Notes: generated by a model not told the origin, from the sequence alone. 37,125 nt of DNA from an uncultured Clostridia bacterium (GCA_947626045.1 CANQQS010000008.1:1-37125), one strand, 5' to 3'; shown: positions 15,384 to 24,534, counted from the stretch's first letter. Made by a program: numbers and translations.

Positions 15384-16886
15384 TTACTCGACCATAAGAA
15401 AGTCGCTTACCGTCTGCTGCATCTCGTCCTTATCGCAAACAAGGTCGAATACAACCGACTTATTCTTGAGCGCAGCGAGCGATTCGGGGATTTTCATTCC
15501 GCTCTTTTCGCTAAGCTCGTTAAGCAATGTAAACTCGTCCTTGCCCACAACAGCGTTGTGATCCTCAAGCGCGATAAGCACGCTCTGATTGAATTTGAAC
15601 GGGCTTGCCGTTGACGCTATAACCGTCTTTGTCTTGTCGCCCGTTTCCGCGACGTACTTATCGTATACGGCTTTCGCAACGGCTGTGTGAGTGTCCATTA
15701 CGTAGTCGTATTCCTTAGCCGTTTTCCTGATTGCCGCCATTGTTTCGGCATCGTCGCAGTAACCTGCCGAAAACAGCGACTGCATCTTTGCCTTAACGTC
15801 GGCGGACACCTCATACACGCCGTCCGACGCAAGCTTTGCCATAAGGTCTCTTACAGCCGCGTCGTCGCAGCCGGTAAGGTCGTATAAAAATCTTTCGAGG
15901 TTGCTCGAAATCAAAATGTCCATTGACGGCGAGATTGTCGTGTGGAACGGACGGTTTTTGTTATACACACCCGTGTTTATAAACTCGGTGAGAACGTTGT
16001 TCTCATTCGACGCGCAGATAAATCTGCGTACGGGAAGTCCCATTTTCTTAGCGTAGTAAGACGCCAAGATATTGCCGAAATTGCCTGTCGGCACTACGAC
16101 GTTTATCTCGTCGCCGTTTTTGATGTCGCCGCTCTTTATAAGCTCGGCATACGCGGAGAAGTAGTAAACTATCTGCGGCACAAGTCTGCCCCAGTTTATC
16201 GAGTTCGCAGACGACAGGCTGAATTTGTTGCGCTCGAGAAGCGTCTTGTACGCCTCGTCGGTAAATATCTTCTTTACGCCGTTCTGCGCGTCGTCAAAGT
16301 TACCCTTTACAGCCGCAACCGATACGTTGTCGCCCTCCTGCGTAACCATTTGGAGCTTTTGTATCTCGCTTACGCCGTTGTCGGGATAAAATACGATTAT
16401 TCTCGTGCCGTCAACGTCCCGAAATCCCGCGAGAGCCGCCTTGCCCGTGTCGCCCGACGTGGCGACAAGAATTACGACCTCTTTGTCCTCGTTTGTCTTT
16501 TTCATGGACGTTGTAAGCAGGTGCGGCAGAATTTGCAGCGCCATATCCTTAAACGCACATGTCGGTCCGTGCCACAGCTCGAGAACGTATACGGTGTCGC
16601 TGAGCTTATACACCGGAGCAATCGCGCTTGTACCGAATTTTTCCTTTGTATACGCGCTGTTTACGCATTTTGCAAGCTCCTCGTCCGTGAAGTCGGTGAG
16701 AAATTTGCCGAGTATAAATTTCGCTCTTTCGTTGTATGTCATCTCCGTGAGAGCGTTTATTTCCGCACGTGTAACCGTCGGAAAACTCTCAGGCACAAAT
16801 AATCCGCCCTCGCGCGAAAGTCCCTGCTTTATTGCCTGAGCGGATGATACTGATATGCTTTTGTCCCTTGTGCTTTGATATTGCAT
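15384..16886 (-). CDS. thrC: Threonine synthase
   Basis: A 500-residue PLP enzyme making threonine from O-phosphohomoserine. It begins with the family N-terminal pattern YQSTRDKSISVSSAQAI and GLSREGGLFVPE. The PLP-lysine motif is HGPTCAFKDMALQ. Further conserved segments are VATSGDTGKAALAGF, FYPDNGVSEIQKLQM and VPTGNFGNILASYYAKKMGLP. Length fits the long Firmicutes/enteric type. The start has GGAGG nine bases upstream. It is the first gene of a unit with galK and the M18 aminopeptidase. The 72-base leader contains a hairpin but no recognisable T-box, threonine leader peptide or riboswitch. Confidence 0.95.
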   Translation of the reverse strand: MQYQSTRDKSISVSSAQAIKQGLSREGGLFVPESFPTVTRAEINALTEMTYNERAKFILGKFLTDFTDEELAKCVNSAYTKEKFGTSAIAPVYKLSDTVYVLELWHGPTCAFKDMALQILPHLLTTSMKKTNEDKEVVILVATSGDTGKAALAGFRDVDGTRIIVFYPDNGVSEIQKLQMVTQEGDNVSVAAVKGNFDDAQNGVKKIFTDEAYKTLLERNKFSLSSANSINWGRLVPQIVYYFSAYAELIKSGDIKNGDEINVVVPTGNFGNILASYYAKKMGLPVRRFICASNENNVLTEFINTGVYNKNRPFHTTISPSMDILISSNLERFLYDLTGCDDAAVRDLMAKLASDGVYEVSADVKAKMQSLFSAGYCDDAETMAAIRKTAKEYDYVMDTHTAVAKAVYDKYVAETGDKTKTVIASTASPFKFNQSVLIALEDHNAVVGKDEFTLLNELSEKSGMKIPESLAALKNKSVVFDLVCDKDEMQQTVSDFLMVE

Positions 16887-16913
16887 GTGTTAAAACCTCC
16901 GAATACAGATTAT

Positions 16914-16940
16914 GGGACTGCCGTTGTGCGCGGCAGCCCC
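16914..16940 (+). other. GC-rich hairpin upstream of thrC
   Basis: CTGCCG and CGGCAG, extended by GGG/CCC across one mismatch, form a stable stem around a 7-nt loop. On the plus strand a run of seven T follows six bases later; on the minus strand, the direction of thrC and the P-loop gene, no T run follows. It may be a partial terminator or attenuator structure in the thrC leader. Confidence 0.4.
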
Positions 16941-16958
16941 TGTCTGTTTTTTTATTTC

Positions 16959-17369
16959 TTACGCCAGTTCCTTAATATAGTCGGGCGCAGTGTCCGCGTC
17001 TATGCTTACCGATATTACGAACGATATGCTCTGCTTTCTTGACAATTCCTCAAGTCTCTTGAGAAATTCCTCAAAGCCGTCAAGCTCAGTCGTGCCGACA
17101 ATTTTGAAAATGCCATCGATGAATATGTTCGTGATGTCGTAGTCGCGGCTTACTATGCCGTAGATGAAGCCCAGAAGCTCGTTATAGCTTCTGAGGTCGA
17201 AATCCGACGTGGTAGCCATTCTCGCCTTTGAATCAACTGCGTACATCTGATCGCTCGTTTTTGCGATGAATACCACGTTGCCCTTCGCGACCGTAAGAGC
17301 CGTGTTTACCTTTTCCACAAGAGCCTTCGTCTTGCCCGTTCCCTTTTTACCGATAAGAAGTTCAACCAT
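16959..17369 (-). CDS. Small P-loop NTPase-like protein of unknown function
   Basis: A 136-residue protein opening directly with a Walker A motif, IGKKGTGKTK (residues 6-15). A hydrophobic strand ending in aspartate, ITNIFIDGIF, is a plausible Walker B near residue 85. The body is a compact alpha/beta P-loop fold with no extra domain, close to the minimum size for such an ATPase. Database names for such short proteins are often taken from larger ATPases and would be unreliable. AAAGGAGG precedes the ATG. It lies between pgi and thrC, separated from pgi by 177 bases containing a palindromic repeat. I cannot assign a role. Confidence 0.7.
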   Translation of the reverse strand: MVELLIGKKGTGKTKALVEKVNTALTVAKGNVVFIAKTSDQMYAVDSKARMATTSDFDLRSYNELLGFIYGIVSRDYDITNIFIDGIFKIVGTTELDGFEEFLKRLEELSRKQSISFVISVSIDADTAPDYIKELA

Positions 17370-17435
17370 AAGAAACTTCCTCCTTTGATTTATTTTATTT
17401 TGTGGGATTGCCGTAATAAATCGTATAGTTTAGGC

Positions 17436-17500
17436 GTAGGGGCGACCCTTGCGGTCGCCCGACGGATTTCTTTTCGGGCGACCGCAAGGGTCGCCCCTAC
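17436..17500. repeat. Perfect 26-bp-arm inverted repeat (REP/MITE-like element)
   Basis: Two identical, inverted 26-base arms beginning GTAGGGGCGACC enclose a 13-base spacer, giving a 65-base palindromic element with very GC-rich arms. It stands in the non-coding gap 3' of pgi and 5' of the small P-loop gene, flanked by AT-rich sequence. Dispersed palindromes of this general look occur in intergenic regions of many Clostridia genomes. It may work as a strong transcription stop or be a non-autonomous mobile remnant. Only one copy is present in the window. Confidence 0.8.
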
Positions 17501-17546
17501 AATTCAACATAATTTATTTAATACGACAAACGCATTAAAAACGATT

Positions 17547-18902
17547 TTACTTCGCGAGTCTTTCCTCGAGAGCCGCTTTCTGATCCTCGTAGCCCGGCTT
17601 GCCGAGAAGCGCGAACATATTCTTCTTGTACGCTTCAACGCCCGGCTGGTCAAACGGATTTACGCCGAGAAGATAACCCGATATGCCGCACGCCTTCTCG
17701 AAGAAGTATACCATCTTGCCGAAATTATACGCGTCGAGCTTCGGAACGGATACGACGAGATTCGGCACCTGACCGTCCGTGTGTGCCAGAGCCGTACCCT
17801 GAGCCGCCTTGGAGTTTACAAAGTCAACGGTCTTTCCCGCGAGGAAGTTAAGTCCGTCTATGTTGTCCTCGGTGGCTTCTATCGTTATATTCTTTCTCGG
17901 CTCTTCAACGAGTATAGCCGTCTCGAACATTATTCTCTGACCGTCCTGGATATACTGTCCCATTGAGTGGAGGTCGGACGAGAAGTCGGCTGCCGCCGGG
18001 AATATTCCCTTATTGTCCTTGCCCTCGCTCTCGCCGTAGAGCTGCTTCCACCATTCACCGAAATAATGAAGCGCAGCAGGCTCATAGTTTACGACCATTT
18101 CAACGGTCTTGCCCTTTCTCGCGAGCGCGTTTCTTACAGCCGCGTACTGGTAGCACTGATTTTCCGCAAGGTTCGGGTTGCTGTACTCGTCCATCGCGTC
18201 CTTCGCGCCCTGCATCATGGCGTCAATGTCTATACCTGCAGTCGCAATCGGCAAAAGTCCCACAGCAGTAAGAACGGAGTAACGTCCGCCTACGTCGTCG
18301 GGTACAACGAACGTTTCGTAGCCCTCGCTGTCCGCGAGCGTCTTTAAAGCGCCACGCGCCTTGTCGGTAGTCGCGTAAATTCTCTTTGCAGCTTCCACCT
18401 TGCCGTATTTCTTTTCAAGCAATTCCTTGAATATTCTGAAAGCTATCGCCGGTTCTGTCGTAGTGCCGGACTTCGAGATTACGTTTACGCTTATATCCTT
18501 GCCCTCTACCGCTTCGAGAAGGTCTGCAAGGTACGTCGAGCTTATGCTGTTGCCTGCGAAAAATACGGCGGGACCCTTTCTCTTATCCTTATCGAGCGCG
18601 TTGTAGAACGAGTGCGAAAGCATTTCCACAGCCGCTCTCGCGCCGAGGTACGAACCGCCGATGCCTATTACGATAAGCACGTCCGAGTCGGAGCGGATCT
18701 TCTCCGCCGCCTTCTTAATGCGCGCAAACTCCTCTTTGTCGTATTCCGCCGGAAGGTCTACCCATCCGAGGTAATCATTGCCCGCGCCGGTTTTATCGTG
18801 AAGCATTTTATGAGCGTCCGCAACGTACTTTGCTAGGTTGTCTATCTCATACTGCTTTACGAACGGGAGCGCCTTTGAATAATCGAATCTCAGATTTGCC
18901 AT
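17547..18902 (-). CDS. pgi: Glucose-6-phosphate isomerase
   Basis: A 451-residue glycolytic isomerase interconverting glucose-6-phosphate and fructose-6-phosphate. Conserved sequences are [16 protein letters not shown] and the SIS-domain phosphate-binding loop [17 protein letters not shown]. Other matches are [15 protein letters not shown] and the C-terminal region with [12 protein letters not shown]. Length matches the short Firmicutes form. AGGAGG precedes the ATG, and a good promoter lies at 18944-18971. It appears to be transcribed on its own, with the palindromic repeat immediately downstream. Confidence 0.97.
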   Translation of the reverse strand: MANLRFDYSKALPFVKQYEIDNLAKYVADAHKMLHDKTGAGNDYLGWVDLPAEYDKEEFARIKKAAEKIRSDSDVLIVIGIGGSYLGARAAVEMLSHSFYNALDKDKRKGPAVFFAGNSISSTYLADLLEAVEGKDISVNVISKSGTTTEPAIAFRIFKELLEKKYGKVEAAKRIYATTDKARGALKTLADSEGYETFVVPDDVGGRYSVLTAVGLLPIATAGIDIDAMMQGAKDAMDEYSNPNLAENQCYQYAAVRNALARKGKTVEMVVNYEPAALHYFGEWWKQLYGESEGKDNKGIFPAAADFSSDLHSMGQYIQDGQRIMFETAILVEEPRKNITIEATEDNIDGLNFLAGKTVDFVNSKAAQGTALAHTDGQVPNLVVSVPKLDAYNFGKMVYFFEKACGISGYLLGVNPFDQPGVEAYKKNMFALLGKPGYEDQKAALEERLAK

Positions 18903-18943
18903 TTTCGTATATCCTCCTATATTTTGTATGAATTACATTTATT

Positions 18944-18971
18944 ATCATATATTCTATACTATTTTTGCCAA
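18944..18971 (-). promoter_or_regulatory. Promoter for pgi
   Basis: On the minus strand TTGGCA (18971-18966), a 16-bp spacer and TATGAT (18949-18944) precede an AT-rich leader of about 35 bases and the pgi ribosome binding site. Confidence 0.6.
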
Positions 18972-19017
18972 TAAATCAATACAAAATTTGAATTTTTCTC
19001 ATAAGTTTTTAAACACT

Positions 19018-19047
19018 GCAAAAAGACAGCCGTAAAGAGCTGTCTTT
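19018..19047 (-). terminator. Intrinsic terminator at the end of the NTPase/protease cluster
   Basis: On the minus strand AAAGACAGC pairs with GCTGTCTTT around an 8-nt loop, followed by a short T run. It lies 80 bases after the last gene of the cluster. It also marks the boundary with pgi. Confidence 0.75.
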
Positions 19048-19126
19048 GCATATAGGTTATTTCCGTTTCAAACAGCTTTATTGCTAACATTCTCATTTCA
19101 GCCGCTTTGAAGGCGCATCCGAGTAA

Positions 19127-20209
19127 TCAGCGGATACCGGCAAACCTGTCTATTTTTTGAGCATATAGAATAAACCACTGCAGTTCATCGCTGTCTTCGT
19201 CTTTCAGCACACATATGCCTATCGAATTATAATCCTCGTCAGCAAGATAAGTGTCATCGGTGAGCAGTTTTCTCAGTGCCTCATCAACGCTTTCCGGTCC
19301 TTTTAATATAGTCATATTCACTTCACTATATTCGTCACCGGCGTCTGACTTTATGGCATCATATATGTTATACGGTAAATCGTACGGAGCCTCGGCATCC
19401 CTCGTCAGCATATCATTATTGTATTCATATGCGATACTGTCTATGTGCATATCCAAATCAAACTCATCAAGATTTATTGCCGTCCGCGCCCGATTTAACA
19501 TGGTATAAAGCGAAGCTTCAAGCTTGTTGTCCCTTTTCCTTTGCGTATTCTGCGCAGTGGGAGCCGCAGTCGGCGCTGCAGTAGGTTTCGTTGTCGGCTT
19601 TGCGGTCTGCTTTGTCGTCTGCTTTGTGGTTTTTACAGGTATAGTAGTTGCGGTGTTCCTCTTGTTAGACAACGAGAAAATTGCCACAACGAGTATAACA
19701 ATTCCCAAAAGCACGCCTATAGCAATCAGCACGGCTTTTTTTGTGCCTTTTTTGCGGCGTTCTTTTTTCTGTGCCGCTTCTTTTATTTTTTCATCTTCTT
19801 TTTGTTTTTGCTCGTTCAGCCGGCGAATACGCTCCTGCTCCGCTCTTACACTAGCCATATCCGAGGATTCGTTTTCATTCTTTCGCTGTTCTTCGGCAGC
19901 ACGCTCTTTTTCGCGCTGTTCCTGTGCATGGCGTTCCCTTTCTCGTTGTTCTTCGGCAAGACGTTCCCTCTCCTTTTCCTCCGCCGCGGCGCGTTCCTGC
20001 TCACGCTGCTTGACTTCATACGCTGCCGCCGCTTTTTCGCTTTCCTCTTTTCTATGTTTTTCCCATTCCTCGCGGTCGGTGTCGTTTATAATCGGATCAC
20101 CGTACAAATCAAGATCACTGCCGCACTTTTCACAGCGTACCACACCGGCGTTGTTTATAGTTCCGCAATGCCTGCATTTGATATGCTTATAACCTCCGTT
20201 TATTGACAT
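19127..20209 (-). CDS. Zinc-ribbon, coiled-coil, single-TM protein with CAP-like extracytoplasmic domain
   Basis: A 360-residue protein with a clear modular plan. The N-terminal zinc ribbon has Cys12, Cys15, Cys26 and Cys29 (CRHCG...CEKCG). A Glu/Arg/Ala-rich segment at about 45-155 is almost certainly a long coiled coil. One membrane helix spans about 158-179. A Thr/Lys/Pro/Ala-rich linker (about 184-222) leads to a C-terminal domain (228-355). That domain begins LYTMLNRARTAINLDEFDLD and ends with YNSIGICVL and LQWFILYAQ. It resembles a divergent CAP/SCP-PR1 domain, though I cannot confirm the fold. The Lys-rich stretch before the helix predicts a cytosolic N-terminus and an outside C-terminus. 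It is the last gene of the minus-strand cluster, followed by a terminator. Confidence 0.75.
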   Translation of the reverse strand: MSINGGYKHIKCRHCGTINNAGVVRCEKCGSDLDLYGDPIINDTDREEWEKHRKEESEKAAAAYEVKQREQERAAAEEKERERLAEEQRERERHAQEQREKERAAEEQRKNENESSDMASVRAEQERIRRLNEQKQKEDEKIKEAAQKKERRKKGTKKAVLIAIGVLLGIVILVVAIFSLSNKRNTATTIPVKTTKQTTKQTAKPTTKPTAAPTAAPTAQNTQRKRDNKLEASLYTMLNRARTAINLDEFDLDMHIDSIAYEYNNDMLTRDAEAPYDLPYNIYDAIKSDAGDEYSEVNMTILKGPESVDEALRKLLTDDTYLADEDYNSIGICVLKDEDSDELQWFILYAQKIDRFAGIR

Positions 20210-20289
20210 GTTGAATACACCCCCATATATTTATTCAAGTCTCTTGGGATCGGGACCGTACATATTCGGACTCGGATCCCCTTCTTAAA

Positions 20290-22101
20290 TTAATTTCCTG
20301 CCATAAACTGCGCTTGGCAAATACCGGCGCCGAAATATTCACGATTGCCCATGTCCACGCAGTAGTCCTGTATGTATTTCTTCACCTGCTCAGGTGACGC
20401 ATCCGGCACTATCAGCTTTACCATTGCCGCGAGAGCCGTTATATGAGGAGCCGCCATTGATGTTCCGTTCTCAAATTCGACATGAATACCGTTGTCCAAA
20501 ACATTCGTTCCTCTTAAGCCGTCGTCCTGTTTCTGCCAATCCATATCCCTTAAAATTTCGCTGACGTCGCTGTCGTCCTTCCAGTAACTCAAAATATCCA
20601 CTCCGGGTGCGGCAACGGAAACAGAGTCGCCGTAGTTTGAGAAATCGGCAATGTTATGATTCGCGTCATACGCAGATACAACGATACAGTCCATTATCCT
20701 TGAGGGGCTGTAGTTTGCCGTGTCGTCCGACTTGTTGCCCGCCGCTGCAACGACCGTTACTCCCTCTTTAATAACTTTTTTTACAACATAATCATATTCC
20801 GCGCTGGCGAATCCCGATAGGCTGAGATTGATTACATCCGCTCCGTGTTCGGCGGCATATTCGATACCGTTAAGAATCGTAAGAGTATTGCCTATGCTGT
20901 ACTGGATAACACGAACCGGCAAAATGTTCACATTAAGCCCCTGTGTCGCGTCGAGCACAATTCCGGCGACGTGTGTGCCGTGACCGTTGACAGCGTCTGT
21001 GCCGTCACCGCCTATAACGCAGTCATAACCGGGTAAAATTCTGTCCTCAGTTTCCGCATTCGGCACAACTCCGCTGTCAACCACAGCCACAGTCACACTG
21101 TTATCGGTGTAATTTTCATTGAGCCACGCGTCAAGGCAGTCAAGTCCGAGGTCTATCACGCCCCATGAATAATATGTGTAACCGCTGTAATTCGAAATAT
21201 ATTGCTCATTGTACTCCTGACCGGTCGTGGGCGCGGTGACGCCGCTGTCGGTAAAATTTTGGTATGTATCCTCCTCAATATATTGCACGCCGTCAAGCTG
21301 CTTGAGCGCTTCCATACAGTGCCGCGCATCTTCCTCATTTTTGAATTGTATTACAACTCTGTTATCCTCACGCCATATTACTTTGTCTGCCGGAAAATCG
21401 CTTAAATCGAGTTTACTTCCCTCAAATCTAAGCATAATCCTGTTCGTGGGTCGTTCTCCCGAAATTACCTGCTCGTCGTCGTATTGATTTTTAAGCTCGT
21501 TAAGCCGCTCTTCGAAATCGTCTGCGGACACGGTTCTCTTAAGCTCCGTATTGTCTCCGACCTTTACAGCGGCAGCGCTTCCTCTGAAAATTATAAGCAG
21601 TGCAACAGCAGCCACCACCGCCGCAGCAGCAATGCAGACCGTAACTATCGGCAGCACACGGCGTTTCTTCTTTTTCTTCGCGCCGTTATCCGGCTGCCGC
21701 GTTCCCTTGTTATTATTTCCTTTCGCGGTTCTCTTTTCTGTCTCTTTGTCGTCCTCTTTATCCGACGATTCCAGTTCACGCAGAGCGGAAACAGCGTCCG
21801 CACTGCCGAGTTCCGCGGCCTTTTGGTACCATTTGACGGCTGTCGGTATTGATTTCTTCACAGCCCAGCCGTAACGGAACATCTGCGCCATGGCAAGGAC
21901 GGACGGTATGTGGTCGGCATTCGCCGATTTTTCCATTAGCCATACCGCTTCTGCCGCATCGTACCCTTTTTGGTATTTTGAGAGAAGATTGTCGGCAAGG
22001 TAATACTGAGCCGTAGGGTCGTTTGCGGCAGAGCGGTACCACTCCAGTTTTTTTTCGTCGATATTTTCCCCTTCCCATACTTTCAGTTCGTCATTGTACA
22101 T
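20290..22101 (-). CDS. Membrane-anchored subtilisin-like (S8) serine protease with N-terminal Sel1 repeats
   Basis: A 603-residue protein (numbering below from the track's ATG, two codons earlier). Cytosolic Sel1/TPR-like repeats occupy about 25-112 (VKWYQKAAELGSADAVSALR is the clearest). A charged linker leads to a membrane helix at about 151-173. Residues about 195-285 look like an inhibitor/propeptide-type domain. The S8 catalytic domain has Asp344 (VAVVDSGV), His376 (NGHGTHVAG), oxyanion Asn458 (AAAGNKSDD) and Ser550 (NGTSMAAPH). All catalytic residues are intact. The predicted orientation puts the protease outside. The ATG at 22101 is nine bases from GGGGAG, better than the ATG at 22107. 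The gene overlaps the vWA stop, so translation is coupled. It is probably the proteolytic output of the cluster. Confidence 0.9.
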   Translation of the reverse strand: MYNDELKVWEGENIDEKKLEWYRSAANDPTAQYYLADNLLSKYQKGYDAAEAVWLMEKSANADHIPSVLAMAQMFRYGWAVKKSIPTAVKWYQKAAELGSADAVSALRELESSDKEDDKETEKRTAKGNNNKGTRQPDNGAKKKKKRRVLPIVTVCIAAAAVVAAVALLIIFRGSAAAVKVGDNTELKRTVSADDFEERLNELKNQYDDEQVISGERPTNRIMLRFEGSKLDLSDFPADKVIWREDNRVVIQFKNEEDARHCMEALKQLDGVQYIEEDTYQNFTDSGVTAPTTGQEYNEQYISNYSGYTYYSWGVIDLGLDCLDAWLNENYTDNSVTVAVVDSGVVPNAETEDRILPGYDCVIGGDGTDAVNGHGTHVAGIVLDATQGLNVNILPVRVIQYSIGNTLTILNGIEYAAEHGADVINLSLSGFASAEYDYVVKKVIKEGVTVVAAAGNKSDDTANYSPSRIMDCIVVSAYDANHNIADFSNYGDSVSVAAPGVDILSYWKDDSDVSEILRDMDWQKQDDGLRGTNVLDNGIHVEFENGTSMAAPHITALAAMVKLIVPDASPEQVKKYIQDYCVDMGNREYFGAGICQAQFMAGN

Positions 22102-23395
22102 TATCATCTTCTCCCCTCGAAGGATAATATACGGTGAACGCGCACCAGAACACGATGCAGAAAATACAAGTGGATATGAACGCGCCTATATTGCCAATGC
22201 CTCCTATGGTAGTCGCCGCAAGCGTTGTCACTGTGCCGCTTATAAGACTGCCTAGCAGCATTCGCCGCGACACGGAACGATACATAACCCACGAAGCAAT
22301 CATTCCGTACAGTATGAACATAACCAAACGAACGATTATTTTCCACAGATTCAGATCGTCATATCCGTAAGGCAAATATCCGTCTCCCGTCTTTATTCTT
22401 AACGGACCGTGTTTTGAACCGATCCGCTCTCTTTTTTGGTTATCATTCGGATCATTCACGCCGTCATCCTCATACGCTTCACGCAGCGCTTGGAGCAGAT
22501 TGTCGGGGTTAAAGCTGTTTTTGTCAAGCTGCGTCTCAAATCCGCCCGTTGACTCGGCAAATTCTATTATTTCTCCCCTCATTTCCGGATTTTCAACACT
22601 CTCTTCTGTGTCTATGCTTATCACGTAAACGGGGATTCCTTCTTCTTTATATGTCTTCCGTATGCTGTCGCTGACCTCGCTGTCGCCGTCCGTCATCAGT
22701 ATTACCGCCTTTTTCTTCGCGCCGCTGTCGGAAAGCGTGTTATACGCAGTTTCAAGCGCGGCGTTAAAATCGGTTGTACCTATGTGGTCGGTGCGGTTTA
22801 TGGCAGCTTTAAGACTTCTTTTGCCCGTTTGGTCAAGAGTTGTAATATCGGTACATTCATAAACCACCGACGTAAACGCTATATACTGCATGGCGGTATC
22901 GTCGCCGAGCTCGTCAATGAGTTCACAAGCAGCCGACTTGCATATTTCCGTTTTATCACCGTCAGCCGACTGAAAATCCCGCATACTGCTCGAAAAGTCC
23001 AAAAGCAGAGACACATTTGTCACCGCGTCGTCCTGTTTCGGAGCGGCTGTGGGCTCTGTTATCGGAGCGGGTTCCGCCTCCACGGTATTCCTCGTAAAGT
23101 CAAGCGCATACAGCATTTCACCGCCGCAGCCGACTATTGCCGACAAAACAAACGCGCATATAAACGAAACAACCCTGTTTCCCTTCCGATGTATTATGTA
23201 TTTCTTGTTATGTATATATTCCGCAAGCGCCATACCGATCAGAGAAAAAATCAGAGGCAGAGTAAAATACATGCCGCTCAATATCACAGGTTCAAGCTCC
23301 GATGAAAAACCCAGAGCCAAAGCCGGCAAAGCCGCGGCAAGCGACAGTACCATTGTAAACAAGAGCATAAGCCAGTCGAATTTAAGACGCCTCAT
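22091..23395 (-). CDS. Membrane-anchored von Willebrand factor A (vWA) domain protein
   Basis: A 434-residue membrane protein. Three N-terminal membrane helices (about 9-30, 38-62, 75-98) are followed by a Pro/Thr/Glu linker and a vWA domain (about 125-300). The metal-ion-dependent adhesion site is complete: Asp133-x-Ser-x-Ser in LLDFSSSM, Thr in IGTTDF and Asp in LMTDGDSEV. Two or three more helices follow near the C-terminus. With a cytosolic N-terminus, three helices put the vWA domain outside. vWA domains bind protein partners through the metal; here the partner may be the neighbouring protease or lipoprotein, by inference from context. AGGAGGT precedes the ATG. It follows the 375-residue gene by 11 bases and overlaps the protease gene. 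Confidence 0.88.
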   Translation of the reverse strand: MRRLKFDWLMLLFTMVLSLAAALPALALGFSSELEPVILSGMYFTLPLIFSLIGMALAEYIHNKKYIIHRKGNRVVSFICAFVLSAIVGCGGEMLYALDFTRNTVEAEPAPITEPTAAPKQDDAVTNVSLLLDFSSSMRDFQSADGDKTEICKSAACELIDELGDDTAMQYIAFTSVVYECTDITTLDQTGKRSLKAAINRTDHIGTTDFNAALETAYNTLSDSGAKKKAVILMTDGDSEVSDSIRKTYKEEGIPVYVISIDTEESVENPEMRGEIIEFAESTGGFETQLDKNSFNPDNLLQALREAYEDDGVNDPNDNQKRERIGSKHGPLRIKTGDGYLPYGYDDLNLWKIIVRLVMFILYGMIASWVMYRSVSRRMLLGSLISGTVTTLAATTIGGIGNIGAFISTCIFCIVFWCAFTVYYPSRGEDDNVQ

Positions 23396-23406
23396 TCAAA
23401 TACCTC

Positions 23407-24534
23407 CTATCCGATTTTCTGAGGACTCCAGTAATTGCTTCCTATGTAGTCCGCGAACCCTGTCTGTATTCCATGCCAGATTTCCTCGCCGGCAGGCAGA
23501 GACAGGTATCCCTCACCGCTGTTTCTTATCGCTGAAAACGTGTGCAGGACGGGTATATGACAAGCCACCGGATTGTAGCCTGCGTATCTGCCGTCAGGTA
23601 TAAATACGGGTCTGCCGTATTCGTCGCGGTCGTCAAGCTCCAATCCGCCGTATATCTGTACCTGACACATATCCGCGGTCATTCCCGCCTGCTCGAATAT
23701 TTCTCCGTACATTCTGCGGCATTCCTTGTAAAGCCCTGTTCTCACGCTTCCGGAAAGCTCCGCATCCGCTTCGGAGTCACGGTAATGCTCCGTATTCTCA
23801 AACTGCGATATTATAAGCTCAACCACTCTCTTTTTAAGCGCTTCGCCGTATGACAAGAGAATCTGCTTTACCATACCCTCATACTCCGTTTCCGCATGTT
23901 CGGAAATCGAGCCCGGCACGAGAATCCACACCGCATTTGCCTGATTTATATAACGGCTTATATCCGCGTCGGGCGTCACACATATGAAATTCATTTCAAG
24001 CGCCTTGTTGGGGTAGCCGGACTTGTGTATGCTGAATCTCAGGCGGCAGTTGCTCGGCGCGTTTCCCTTGTATACGGGCCACTTTATATCAGTCGTTAAG
24101 CCGTTAAAGCAATTTTCTATTCCTATTTTTATCTCGGACATTACCGGCATGGTTTCCTCGGAAAGAGAACATGCCATGCCGCTTTTGACAAGCGTGTCCT
24201 CTGTATTCTGCCACATCGAGCAAAGGAAGTCCTCGGCGATTTCCAATGTTTCTCCTATAATGAGAGCATCAAGCCTTCCGTCGGGCATTGCTCGAAACTC
24301 CGGTGCTTCATACGGCGGAATGTCGGGCATCGGATAGGCATCGGAATTTACACTCACTTGCTCCTCATGGTTTTGATTTGTGTCGATTGGCGTAAACGGC
24401 TCAGGTTTTACATTATCCGCCGGTTGGTACGGTGGCTGAACCGTATCATTCTTTTCCTTTCGTTTGAACCAGCTTATCCTTTTTTTCTTTTTCCCGTCCC
24501 GCTCGCCGTCTATCCCCATAGTACCAAACGGCAT
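23407..24534 (-). CDS. Cluster protein of unknown family (375 aa)
   Basis: I do not recognise this family. The N-terminal 90 residues are basic, then Pro/Gln/Glu-rich and probably disordered (GKKKKRISWFKRKEK, then PPYQPADNVKPEPFTPI). The folded part starts with DALIIGETLEIAEDFL. It has alternating hydrophobic strands such as ALEMNFICVTPDAD and NQANAVWILVPG, where a GTPase would have its switch II and a following strand. No Walker A is present. One reading is a nucleotide-free GTPase-like or adaptor domain, but this is a guess. No signal peptide or membrane helix is visible, so it should be cytosolic. AAGGAG precedes the ATG. It sits between the 224-residue protein and the vWA gene with gaps of 31 and 11 bases. 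Confidence 0.75.
   Translation of the reverse strand: MPFGTMGIDGERDGKKKKRISWFKRKEKNDTVQPPYQPADNVKPEPFTPIDTNQNHEEQVSVNSDAYPMPDIPPYEAPEFRAMPDGRLDALIIGETLEIAEDFLCSMWQNTEDTLVKSGMACSLSEETMPVMSEIKIGIENCFNGLTTDIKWPVYKGNAPSNCRLRFSIHKSGYPNKALEMNFICVTPDADISRYINQANAVWILVPGSISEHAETEYEGMVKQILLSYGEALKKRVVELIISQFENTEHYRDSEADAELSGSVRTGLYKECRRMYGEIFEQAGMTADMCQVQIYGGLELDDRDEYGRPVFIPDGRYAGYNPVACHIPVLHTFSAIRNSGEGYLSLPAGEEIWHGIQTGFADYIGSNYWSPQKIG

Noticed and set aside
16887-16958. T-box or leader-peptide attenuator for thrC
   Set aside because: No T-box sequence or threonine-rich leader ORF was seen; there is only one hairpin without a T run in the right direction.
17436-17500. CRISPR repeat
   Set aside because: There are only two arms, inverted and not direct, with a 13-base spacer, and no cas genes.
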